This document shows, piece by piece, positions 22,032 to 33,200 of a stretch of 64,000 nt of DNA. The translations under genes were made by a program, and so were the position numbers. The stretch is from Massariosphaeria phaeospora (taxonomy: Eukaryota > Ascomycota > Dothideomycetes > Pleosporales), in NCBI GenBank assembly GCA_011032825.1, contig JAADJZ010000036.1, positions 248,001-312,000 on the forward strand. Direction: 5' to 3'. The stretch's first letter is position 1; each line of letters begins with the position of its first letter. Under the pieces are notes generated by a model, which saw only the letters and a program-made list of their open reading frames with translations, was not told the origin of the DNA and did not search any database.

Positions 22032-23966
22032 ATGGTCGGCCGCTCCTCCCCACCATCGTGCGCGTCGCTCCCGGCTTCGGACGCTACCGATCTGGCCTTC
22101 CTCTCTTACTCGCCTTCGAACATTGCCAACGGATCCCCTCCGGATGTCGACAACAAACCTCTGGCACGACAGAAGCGAAGACGAACCAGGTGTGTTAACA
22201 TTGTTATCTTCCTCCCCGTAACTTGCAGTCCACCATCCGTTGCTCGCATGGATTTTGGGGCGCGACGCGTCGTGCTATGGCACGTGCATCGCTTCGGGCC
22301 CGCGCCAATACCCCCACCACACACGTCCCGAGGTCATTCTGCTAACCACCATGGCCCACAGCAAAGAAGACGAAGAAATCCTGAAGGCCGCGTACTTGGT
22401 GAACCCGAAGCCAGACAAGGCGGCGCGTATCGAAATTGTCAGCCGCGTTGCGCTCGGGGAAAAAGAGTGCCAGGTACGCACGCAAATCCAGGTGCCACGT
22501 GTGCCGCATGACTAACCCCTCTTCTTCAGATCTGGTTTCAGAACAAACGACAAAACGACCGCAAACGCTCTCGGCCTGCCGACGCATCGCTCATGTCGTC
22601 GTCCTCCAGCATGTCTGACCCCGTCACCGAAGAGGAAGTCGACGCCCACGAGTCGGAGAATACCGAAGATCAGAGTGCGCAAGACGAGGTCGCGAAGCCG
22701 GAGACTCCAGAGCCAGTAGTGGAGACCGAGCCATCCCCGGACCCGTCCGCCGATGACGCCGTTGTCGATCCGCGGACACTCGAAGGTGCAGAACTCGAAG
22801 ATGCAAAATCTAGCGAACCCACGAAGACCGACTCAGATGCCACTACCGAGTCGCTCACTGTCGTGTCTACCGATCCACTCACTACCGATGCGGTTCCAAG
22901 CGATATCAGTAGCTCCCAGTCGACGCTACCCTCTTCGCAGGGCGCGTCTCAACCGCGCACCTCTTGGATTTCGAATCGTCGGAGCGCGTCCTTCAAGCAA
23001 TACAACGACGACTACGTGCCTGAGACTACTGGTTTCCTTAGCCCGGTCCTTCCTCCCCATGAACCGTCAGCTCGGTCTCTCAAGCGCGTACACTCTTTCG
23101 TCCGAATCACTACCAATGAAGACGGCACTGCGCGTGTGGTTACGGATTTGGACAAGACACCATCGCCCCCGCATGCGAAGACGAGCGCGTCCACTTTCGC
23201 TCGCGCGGCTGCAGGACTCCGCAGAAGCTACAGTCTGAATGAGCGCTTAGAAGCTGTAGCAAGGGGAGAACCGAGTCCGAAAGTGCCTAGGACATCACTA
23301 AACATGGGTCGAAGCAGAGACTCTCGCGCTTGGGAGTTCTGGTGCGATCAGGATAGCCGATACAACACTAGCTTGACGACTCGAGCGGAACAAGAGGGGA
23401 GTGGAAGTGCGGCGGATGCCATTGGTCTTCTACGTGCCAGCCGCAGTATACTGGCCCAGAACCAATCCCGGCAGAACACTCCTATCATCTCACGACAGAC
23501 ACCATCAAAGGCCCAGGGCACACACGGTGTCAAAAAGTCCCGAGGACCTATGCAGCGTGCTACTACCTCTTTCGGTCGTCTCCAGAGTAAAGCAGCCCAC
23601 AAGACCCCCGAAGGAAGCGAATCCGACGAGCTCCCCCAAACCGAGTCCGACAAAGAAAACTGGGAACCCGAGATACCCAAGTCCCAACGCGGTCGCCAAG
23701 TTGCCACGCCACCAGCATCTCAACGGGCGCGCAAGATCCTCGGCGAGAACACCGATTTCATGTCGCAGAGCTCGAGTCTCGGCGCCATGCTAGCAAAGGA
23801 GAAGAATAAGAGCGCGAAGCGCAAGGCAACGGACGAAAACGCAGACCCGGAGCAGGACGACGAGCTCGGAATGTTCATGGGCGGAGGGGGCACGGGCGTC
23901 AGTTCGGCCGAGGAGGCGGGCTGCGTCGAGGGGCTGTTGAAATTGAGCCAGGGAAACTGGAGGTAA
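22032..23966 (+). CDS. Homeodomain transcription factor, Yox1/Yhp1-like
   Basis: Nuclear DNA-binding regulator. Three exons: 22032-22189, 22362-22473 and 22530-23966, with introns of 172 and 56 nt, give 568 residues. The two introns sit inside the homeodomain, which spans about residues 45-105 and ends ECQIWFQNKRQNDRKR; the recognition-helix Q50 and N51 are intact. The long C-terminal part is Ser/Pro/Glu-rich and disordered, with the motif SRAWEFWCDQDSR near residue 350. From memory this block is shared by filamentous-fungal Yox1-type proteins. Yeast and fission yeast Yox1 repress G1/S or M/G1 genes together with Mcm1 or MBF. The TGG AGG TAA end overlaps a possible GTAAGA donor, but I see no downstream exon. 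Confidence 0.85.
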
Positions 23967-24870
23967 GACACACAAATGTGCCCACTGCCTCGGGAAAATG
24001 ATGGTGAACAAAATAGTCGATTGAGCATCTGGATAGGAGAAGATGTTGCTACTTTGCATGTGTGTGTTTGTGTTTGTGTTTCTCTTTTTCGGTTCCAAAT
24101 CATGCATTTGAGCGGGTCGGTATCGGTATCGGTGTTTCGACTTGGCTCGATGGATCGGCATCGGCAGCGGCAGCGGTCCAGGAACGGTCTGGTATATTGT
24201 ATGGTATGGGGGAGCTAGGCGGCGTTGTTTTTCTTCTTCTGCTCCTACCGCTACATTAGTGGAGTGGGTAAGCCTACCGCCTTTATCTACTCCCTCTGGG
24301 CTCTTCCAGTAGTTTGCAACCTCTGTTTCAATACGACTACGACCTTATGCTATGCTATGCACTCTACAATCACCTCTCTGGATGGATCTGTCTCCCGCAG
24401 AACAGAACAGAACTTGTGTGCCATCGAATCCGCGTAATGCATTTTGCTGGGGCATGTATGTATGTACAGTGTATGTACCTAGGTATGATCGAGTTTCCTT
24501 GCGTCACCGTCCACCGAACTGACCGTATAAACTTAAACTCAACTTGCAATATTTGCCAACGCGAACCGCTGGCTTGCATGTGAGAAAAACCAGCCAGAGA
24601 ATGGGAGGCATAGGCGAAAGGAGACGGATGGCAGGAGTTTGATTGCAGCTCTGGACAAACGACCCTGCTGGCCTTTGCCACACATGTGCAAAGTTTATAC
24701 GGTAACTAGGAACGCTGATAGTGGGTTTTTACCGTCCCATGCGTGATGTACCATGTACCATGCCAGAAACACATTGGAAAAAAACCTTAGCTCTGGCTTG
24801 AAAGCGAAGCTGAGCTGCACTGTGCTGCGCTGAGAGTTGAGCCGTAAAGGACCCCAAAAGCCACCACCGC
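23967..24870. other. Convergent 3' region
   Basis: Between the ends of the homeodomain gene and the BRCT/WGR gene. It includes GT-rich runs near 24060-24080 and a CGGTAT/CGGCAG-type imperfect repeat near 24117-24178. No gene is seen. Confidence 0.5.
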
Positions 24871-26849
24871 TCACCTCTCAAACCCCAAGAACGCCCTCTT
24901 CGCCATGCGCGCACTTCCCACCTGCACCCTCGGCACCTCCTTCCCATCGGCATCCGCCCTGGGCCGTCCATGCACGCCATTGAACAACGGCTTATTCCAA
25001 TTCGGCTTCTTCTCTTTCTGCGCCTTCTTATCCAAGCCCAAGCCCTTGCGCACCCTCGCGATCTCCTCCGCCGCAACCCGCGCGTCTTCAGCGGACTTCT
25101 TGCGCGCCTCCTCTTCGCGGAAGATAGCGGCGCCGATGGCGTGTTGCTCGGAGAGCGGGGTCGTGGTGGCGGGCAGTGTGACGCCGAGGTGCTGGGCGGC
25201 GGTCGCGTGGTCGGCCTTCCAGGTGGGATTGGTGGACGCGGGGATGGGGATGGGTATGGCGGGCATGAGTCCGATGGGGAGACCGGGGTCCGGCCGCTTG
25301 TAGACGAACGGCTCGAGGTTGAGGGTGCGGGCGCGGCTCTTCTGCAGCGTTTTGAGGGCGTCGGTGTCGAAGCGCTCGTGCCAGGCGAGGAGGGTCAGCG
25401 TGTGGAAGGCGTGGCGGAAGGAGGCGAAGGCCGTGTCGAAGGGGCTGCCGAGCGGGGTTAGGAGCGTACGGTAGGACTGGTCGGCGGGAGGCGTGGTGGG
25501 CTGGGGTGCGATGGACGCAATGGCACGGGCGAGGGCGGAATGCATCGCGGGTTGTTCAGGGCCATGTTCCTGTTCATTCTCGGTGCTTCCTTGCGCGGAC
25601 CCATGTTCCTGTTCATTCTCGGTGTTTCCTTGTACAGTGGCATCGTTGCCGGTTCCAGCACCATTTAGCAGCGATCGACCAATCTGACCCGGCACAACGG
25701 GCACTCCGCTCGCGCTCGGCCACTCCGTGCCTCCGGGGGGGGAGTACCGAATGAAGGTGCAGTAGACGTGCGGCTTCGTATTGGACTCGAAAAGCCGGAG
25801 GTTGTAGCGCGCCGACGTGTTGCAGAAGAGGTTCATGCGGATGAGAGTGATGTTGTACTCGAAGCCCGTGTTGTCAAGGTACGTATGGTAGAGGTCTGTA
25901 ATACGTTCAGTTTTTGCAACTGTTGGGGCAACGGGAAGGGGTTCCTGGGCCGGGCTCGTGGATGGTTGCGTTGCAAGAATCGGAGGCAGGGACTGAGGTT
26001 TGACAGGCTTCTTGACGGTTTGGGTTTTGGAAAGAGTCTGAGGCGTGGCGGGAGTGGAGGTCGAAGCTTCAGGCTTGACATCACCTATTGAGGTGGACTT
26101 GGCTGATTTTTGTGCTTTCTCCTTTGCCTCTTGCATTGCCTCTCGTTCCTCGCGCTTGCGCTTCAGGTCCGACATTGCAGAGACGAAGAAGCTGCCCCGA
26201 GGCTTGCGAGAACCAGAACCAGAGCCGGACCCGATCTCAGAAGAACACGTACCTGATCCAGTGTCCTTGCGAGCCTGGTCGCAGCCTTTTTGGAACTTCA
26301 TAGCTATTCATCGTTAGCCTGCTGGACTCCCATCATGAATTGGGTAAGGTTGAAAGCAATCAGGAGGTGTGTATGTTAGAAGAAGTGAAACTTACAATCG
26401 GCCTTGGTAGAAAGACGTTTGATTTCCTTGGTCTTCCTGCGAACCTTCGAAACCTCACTCCATGTATACTTCTTCTCGGCCAACTTTCGACGTCCTTGAA
26501 GCGAATCTTCGAGCCAGTCATAGCTGACAACATGGGCGCCCAAGTCTATCGCAAGTTGCACTAATTCACAATCAAGTTAGCACTCAATCCCTGACTCAAT
26601 CTTGACCACCTTTCGCAAACCTTATGCCCACTCTCTTGGGACAAAGGCGTGCACCTGGACAGGGGTCATACCTGCATCTACCTCCTTCTTCCAGTTCTCT
26701 TTCGAACATATCAAATGCGTAACCCCCTTCTGAATTTTTGACACCCACTTCCCACCATTCGCATCGACCCACTTGCGGATTTGCTCGTTGCCTCTACCGG
26801 GGCCAACATCACCACTCGCAGTGATGATCAGTTTCTTGAGGATGCCCAT
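24871..26849 (-). CDS. BRCT plus WGR-like domain protein
   Basis: Three exons: 26672-26849, 26396-26560 and 24871-26303, with introns of 111 and 92 nt, give 591 residues. The N-terminus is a single BRCT domain (LIITASGDVGPG, HLICSKENW, then HVVSYDWLEDSL across intron 1). A Lys/Glu/Ser-rich linker follows, then a region at about residues 245-430 that resembles a WGR fold (ITDLYHTYLDNTGFEYNITL, LRLFES, TFIRYSPPG, and later FDTAFASFRHAFH). The C-terminus is charged and helical. In fungal PARP (PrpA type) BRCT and WGR precede a catalytic domain; none is present here. A role in DNA breaks or chromatin is inferred. The WGR-like core is interrupted by a tandem repeat near residues 320-350. The WGR call is by pattern only. 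Confidence 0.78.
25562..25639. repeat. In-frame 39-bp tandem duplication in the BRCT/WGR gene
   Basis: Two head-to-tail units (25562-25600 and 25601-25639) are nearly identical and encode a doubled 13-residue acidic segment containing TENEQEHG. The unit length is a multiple of three, so the frame is kept. Confidence 0.85.
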
Positions 26850-27482
26850 CGTGAGCCTGCGTACGTCTAGGACCGAATCGACTCAGGGTTGTTGAGAGTT
26901 GGTGACAGAGAGAAAGAGGAGGTAGAGAGGTGGCGGAGCGAGAGTGTTATATCAGCAATCGGGACCTCCAGGACTCCGCTGTACGCCACGTGAGAGTGGA
27001 CTTTGAGCGGTGAGGTAAAGGTGAAGGCGAGCTTCGGAGGGCGGGCAACGAGGCGTGGCATGGTTAGTGTTAGGCTGGAGGGTTATGAGCAATGAGCGGT
27101 GAGTAAAAACGTGGAGGACGGCTCTGTGGGCGAGCATCAAGGAGTACCAATGCTCAGGCATTCGGAACCGCAAATCCACGGCGGATTGCCGATATGGCTG
27201 GAGCTGATCGCTAGATCCAACTCTCCGGCGAATATGAGCGTGATGCCGCATATGCTCATGCAGCCCTGCACGACCCCTTATGTCCAGTCAGCCCCACCCA
27301 AAAGTGACTGAAGCAAGAACCATGTTGCTGAGGACGTTTTTAGCGTTGAAAAACGTGGAGAGATATTATGAGGACGCGCCTGACGTGTTGTATAAATAGC
27401 TCCGGTTGCAGGATGCGGTCAAGTGTGGTAGGTATGCTTCAGATGTAGCTAGGTAAATCGTATTAGACTTTTTGACTTGAAT
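26850..27482. other. Intergenic region
   Basis: 5' flank of the BRCT/WGR gene and 3' flank of trpC. No gene or repeat is seen. Confidence 0.5.
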
Positions 27483-29838
27483 CTATGACCCTTTCGCGGC
27501 CTTGACAAATGCGCGTATCTTGTCCAAGTTTTGGTGTCCATCCTCTTCTACTCCACTACTAACATCTACAGCTTTGACCCGGTCTCTGTAATCGCCTAAT
27601 CCTTCCAACACTTGTTGAACATTGGTAGGGTCTAAACCACCTGCCAAGATGATTTTCACTCCCTCGTCTTTTACCAAAGCTTCTTTGATGTCTGATAAGT
27701 CCAGTTGCTGGCCCGAACCACCAGCTCCAGCGTCTAGGAGTGGGAGAGAGTGATATCCTCGAAGACCAATGCCAATGTCCTTGGGATTGAAAGCTCTGAT
27801 TACTGGCACTGACACGAGTTTCGCCCATTCCAAAGGCTCTGACCCATGAAATTGGACGATATCAAGATTGAGAATGCGTTGCTGTTCAATGACGTATTCT
27901 AGAGGCTGATTTCGAAAGACGCCAACGAGAAGCGCGTGATCTGAATTGCAGATGTGATGTGCTGATGCATACTCGAAGAAGTCAGACGCAGCCGTTGAGT
28001 TCAATGGTGAACTCATGCGTTGTGCCTGTGATTTCTTCGTTTTATGAACAACGTCAGAAATTTCTAGCGCTGTCTCTGTCGAAACCGTGCGCGCTCGCCC
28101 TTGTACTAGTATCATCCCTATCAGGTCTGCGCCTGCATCAATCGCGGCTTTGGCGGCTTCGGCACTTCGGGTGCCACATATTTTGACCAGAGGAGTGAAT
28201 TTCCCTGGCAACAAAGCTGGCAAGTCAGCTCCAACAAGAAGATTTGAGACAAACTGTTCGGTATCGGAAGCGCGCATCAGTGCTTCTCCAACAAGAACGG
28301 CACCGACTCCACTCTTCGTGTATGGTTCCACGTCCTTCGGTCCCGAAATACCACTCAAGGCGCATACGATAGTCTCTTCAGGGACCATATCCATGAGCCG
28401 GCTTGTAGTCTCGAGGTCCACCTCGAAGTTGACTAGGTTACGATTGTTGACCCCGATCACCTTGGAGCCGAGATTCACGGCAATCTGCATCTCCTCCACA
28501 TTGTTGACTTCGACCAAGGGCTCCATACCGAGTGATTGCGAGTAGAGGTAGAGCCTCTCCAATAAAACTTGATCCAACATCTTGACGATTAGCAGTACAG
28601 TGTCGGCACCGGCAAGTCTAGCCTCAAGGATCTGGTACTCGTCGAAGATGAACTCTTTCCGAAGCACTGCAGGTCGGTTAGGCATGCCTTGCAGACTCTG
28701 TCGGACCGCTCTTAGATCATCAATGCTCCCCTTGAACCACTCTGGTTCAGTAAGGACGGAGATAGTACTAGCGCCGGCTTTAGCGTATTCTCTAGCCTTC
28801 GCCGGAGCACACGTAGAAAGAGATATTATCCCTTTCGAGGGAGAGGCACGCTTGATCTCCGCCATGAGAGAGAGGGGATAGGGCGAATGTCTCAACCGTT
28901 CAGGAAAGTCTATCTGAGGAGGCGCGATATTAAGATCGTATGAAGCTTGCAAATCGCTAGGTCTCTGTGAAGGGAGTTTCTTCTGTTCGGCCACGGCAGC
29001 CTTGCGGTGGTCGTAGATCCTTTCTAATATCGATGTTTGCTTATCCTTCTTGGAAGTGCCGTTAGTCGTTATGGATCCCACCGCCTCAGCATGCGACTCT
29101 TTGGCTAGTCTATCGTTCTCTGCCCAAGTTCCACCCCGCATGAGAAGAAAGTTGCGCAGCATCACCCGTCCTTCGGCGGTAAGGATACTCTCCGGATGGA
29201 ATTGTACTCCCTCTACCACGAATTCCTTGTGGCGCACTCCCATGATTACGCCCTTGCCTCCGTCCGGGCCGAGGGCAATCCAGGATGTGACTTGGAGACA
29301 ATCTGGCAGTGTTGGATGAGTGCCAGCTAGAGAGTGATATCGAGTGACGGGTAGGTCTTGTGGTATGTTGGCATAGACGCCCTTTGCATCGTGTCTCAGA
29401 GGGGAAGTTTTCCCATGCAGGATCTCGCCGGTGACATCGACTTTTCCGCCGAAACAGTAGTATATGCATTGCCTGCTCATGTCAGCAGTGGTGAGAGGCG
29501 TCTGAGCGGGGCACTGACTCTCCCATGCAAACACCTAGCACTGGGATTTTGCCGCTGAAGTGTTTGATAGCATCATTGCTGATGCCCGCGTCCCTTTCCG
29601 GGTGCCCAGGCCCAGGACTGATGACAAGCTGTGTCGGCTTCTTCGCGATGAGCTCGTCCAACTCTATCTCGTCGTTGCGAAAGACGGAGACGTTGGCGCC
29701 CTCAAACACCAGATATTGGTAGACGTTCCAGGTAAAGGAGTCGTAGTTGTCGATGAGGACGACGTTGGAGGCGGTCGCAATGGGCGGCGAGGGGTCGGGA
29801 TGGCGGGGGGAATGATCGATGAGGCCTGGGGTCGACAT
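27483..29838 (-). CDS. trpC: Trifunctional tryptophan biosynthesis protein (GATase-IGPS-PRAI)
   Basis: Provides the glutamine amidotransferase of anthranilate synthase, indole-3-glycerol-phosphate synthase and phosphoribosylanthranilate isomerase in one chain, as usual in filamentous ascomycetes. Exon 1 (29519-29838) and exon 2 (27483-29472) flank a 46-nt intron with a GTCAGT donor; 769 residues. GATase covers about residues 25-220: [17 protein letters not shown], nucleophile Cys in [10 protein letters not shown] (split by the intron), and FHPES. IGPS covers about 250-510, with [13 protein letters not shown] and VGVNNRNL-like [15 protein letters not shown] covers about 525-768, with [12 protein letters not shown] and [10 protein letters not shown]. 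All three active sites look intact. The ATG at 29838 has a short Pro-rich leader. It is divergent from NUP188 over 370 bp. Confidence 0.97.
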
Positions 29839-30208
29839 GGCGGCAATGGCGCGGAGAAGAGGGGCAGTCGGACGAGCAGTGAGAGGCGACGACAGTGAGG
29901 TAGTCGGGACGGAAGCAAGGTGGCCTCACGGGTGAGGAATTGCGATTGCGGAGCGCGTCGGAGGTGGATGGACGTGCCCCGCCCGCCGACCTGGCAGCTT
30001 GCCCACACAAATTCTGCCCAGGCGGTGGCGCGCACAGACCAGCCCTCCAACGCGCGCCGCGAGAAAGCTCCAGCGGCCACGGCCAACAAACATTCGGTGC
30101 TCGTCCCCGCTAGCCTGAGCCCGCCAGCGCCGGTTCTTCTCCCACCTTCCACTCTCCTACATGGCCTCTGGCTGAATCAACCCCTCGCCCGCGCACTGCA
30201 GCGCCACC
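29839..30208. promoter_or_regulatory. Bidirectional promoter, trpC / NUP188
   Basis: 370 bp between two divergent start codons, GC-rich with no TATA box that I can see. I see no TGACTC (Gcn4/CpcA-type) site on either strand, although amino-acid genes often carry one. The NUP188 start has a good CCACCATGG context. Confidence 0.6.
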
Positions 30209-33200
30209 ATGGCCCCCATGGCCCCCGTCATCCCGCTCGAGTTCGACCTCGCCAAATGCTTCAAGGGCGAACAGCAGCTGGTGTATGTTGCCAAACCCCA
30301 TCCATCGCCTGCAATTGTCCGCTGACTAGTCTAGCACGTGGCCTATCGCTTTGAGCGCGCTCTGCGACCCGGCCACTGCCTCCAAGAGCGGGCCGCTGCG
30401 CGTCTTCCTCGCCGCAAAAGAGAGCGTCGATGTACTGAGCGCGCCGTGGAAGCCGTTCCCCGACCCGTCGCCGGAAGAGAAGCAGAAATTCGAGGCCAAA
30501 ACCGCGCCCATCAACATCACCCCCGCGCAGACTGAGCACTACAACGTCAACGAGATCAAGGAGGACGCCCTGTGGCTGTCGCAGCAGGCCCGCATCTCCG
30601 AATATGCGGCCTTGCGACTGGCGGTGCAGGAATGGCAGGCCCGGCCGACCATGCAGTTGCTGAGCGGTCTGACCGAAGAGGAGCTGCTCAGTGTGCAGGC
30701 CGCCGCCGGCATTTCGAACCTCGGCGCGTCTACCTTTGGGCCCAATTCCTCCATCCTTGCCGCGCCGTCGCTCGCACTGCAGCCCGGCACCCAGTTCGAA
30801 TCGCTGGAGCAGCGCCGGCTCCGGATCCTCCACATCTACCACTCGACCCGCGTCGCCATCCTCAGAGTGAGCCAACTGCTCCTGGCGTGGGGGTCCGCCA
30901 AAGATCTGAGGGCCGACCCCATGTACGACCCCAACTATCGCGTATGCGACGATTGGCTGGAGCAGTTGGGTCAGGCTATTGCAGCGCAACAGAACCGGAA
31001 GCAGCCCCAGGTCACGCCTTCTGGCGCGCTTGACCACTGCATCCGGGCTGTGCTAGCTAGGTTGGATGCCTACGACAATGGCTATACCTGGACTGTCCCG
31101 GAGAGCATACAGGAGGCTGCGGCCGAGAAATGGGTGACCGGTCAGACGACTGAGATTGTGCATCTGTTACATCTCGCTGTATTACACGCCGATCTGAGTA
31201 CCACTCTTCCGCCCGCTGCTACCGTCGAGAATTGGTTTGAGTCCATGACGGATCGTGCTTACCTCACCAACTTCCCTATCGTAAGTCGCAGACTTCTAGT
31301 CATATGTTCTGTGCTCACCTGTCATAGCTGTCACCAAACCAGAGCCCTCTAGTCGAGCTCCTACTCCTGTTCACGTCACTCCTTTCTCTAGCCATCCTCG
31401 ACGTGGAGCGCGTAATTGATGATCTAGACACCGGACGATATGACTCGTGGGATCCTTCAACGTATGCTCTCAACAGCGGCACCATCAAGAAAGTCACCGA
31501 GTCGTTTGTATATGCAAGGCAACTCGGCCCCAGCCCTGCTACACCGCCTAGCTTTGCTTGGGCAATCATCACATATCGATTGTTCATGGAGGCTAGCGCC
31601 CTTGAGCAAGACCGGAGCCGATTGCTAGACACTCCGGGATCGAGAAGTTCCGTCCCTGATCTAATGCCTCTCGAGGAAGTTGGTCTCGCTCTCAACAACA
31701 TCGAGATCAGCGAAGGTCCGGACAGAAAACTACCCTTTGAGGATCTCGGCCAGGCATGTATCGAGCTTGGTGTTGTGGGCATCATCAATCAGCTAGTCGA
31801 CCTTGGTGTGCATAGCTATGGAACCCCTATTGATCGCATATCTCGAGACAAATTCAGGCTTGTCTTTCTGCGTTTGCTTCGTGCGGCGTTAAGCAGTGGA
31901 ATCGCGGATTATAGCTCCGAGCTCGTCCTAGCGGTATACACAATTCTCTCTGGAGGAAACACCTATCGAAACTGGACGCATGGAAATTCTTCGCCTCATG
32001 CTGATCCGGTAGTTGCTTTGTTCCTGAAGGACGAGAAAGTCTTTCGCCCGCGGCTCTTGAAAGAGGCCCAGTTTCGATATCCGTATGAGCTCACGCCATT
32101 TCTCAAGCTCTCGAGCGCCATTACGCGAGGTGGAGCAACGCATGACGGAATTCCGACTATAATGAACGATACGCTTACTCGAATGACGACTTTAATGCAG
32201 TCTTTACCGGCTGGATTCAAACAGTTCTCATCGATTCGGGAAGAAGAGAATGCAAACTTTGTAGCACTTGCCGTCGACCTACCTCAGTTCGGGACTCCAA
32301 CTGCGTCAGCCTTTCTCGGCCAGCGCAGGCTGTTGACGTCAGCTACCCATCAACGTGCGGAAGACTCCATGACTATCCCAGCTGCGACAGAGGGTAATAT
32401 TGTTGATGACAGTAAGCAACCTTTTGTCGCAGTATGGGAGTACCACCATTCAGCTCTGGACTACTTAAATCGACTTCTTTCAACCTACACCAGTGGAAGT
32501 AAACAAGTGGAACATGCTACCGGGCGACCAGCTCTTCTCGATGATGTTACAGAAATTGTCGGCTTGCTATCAGATATCCTACATTCATCACTACAAGCCT
32601 CCAATGCACCGGATGAACAAGTGATATGTTCTCCAGAGCTACTAGATGCCATGGGAATTGGGGCTGGCCACGACCTAGACCCAGTAAACATTGTCCTTGC
32701 CATATTTGAGGAGGAGCTTCTCCGCTTATCGCAAGATCCTTTGAATGAGGGTTCATTGGAGCTTGTTGTTAATTGCACCCATTTCGTACAAGCCATGATT
32801 GTCATAACGCCGAATCGGATCTGGCCATGGCTTACTAGGAGTCGACTCCTAGAATCGGATGGCAATGGAGGAAGCTTGGCAAGTATCTTGATTGGCACTG
32901 AAATGGTGCTTGGTCGTTATGATTTCTTAATCGGATGCGTTCAAATGTTCGATGCATTGGTAAAAGATGCTGTTGAACGTTCTGTGGCCCGCCAGGCACC
33001 CACCGCAGCCGTGAGTCGCTATAGAGACGCGCGCACATACGTAAGCGGCACTTCGGATAAGATCATAAGCAGTACATTACTTACCTTCGGACGAACCCTT
33101 GCCAGCGTCTACGAGAGCTCTCTGAAATGGAAGTACAACCGCATTCAGGACCGGCTTGAAATCAATATCGGCATATGTAAAGTCTTCAAGTCCATTTTGG

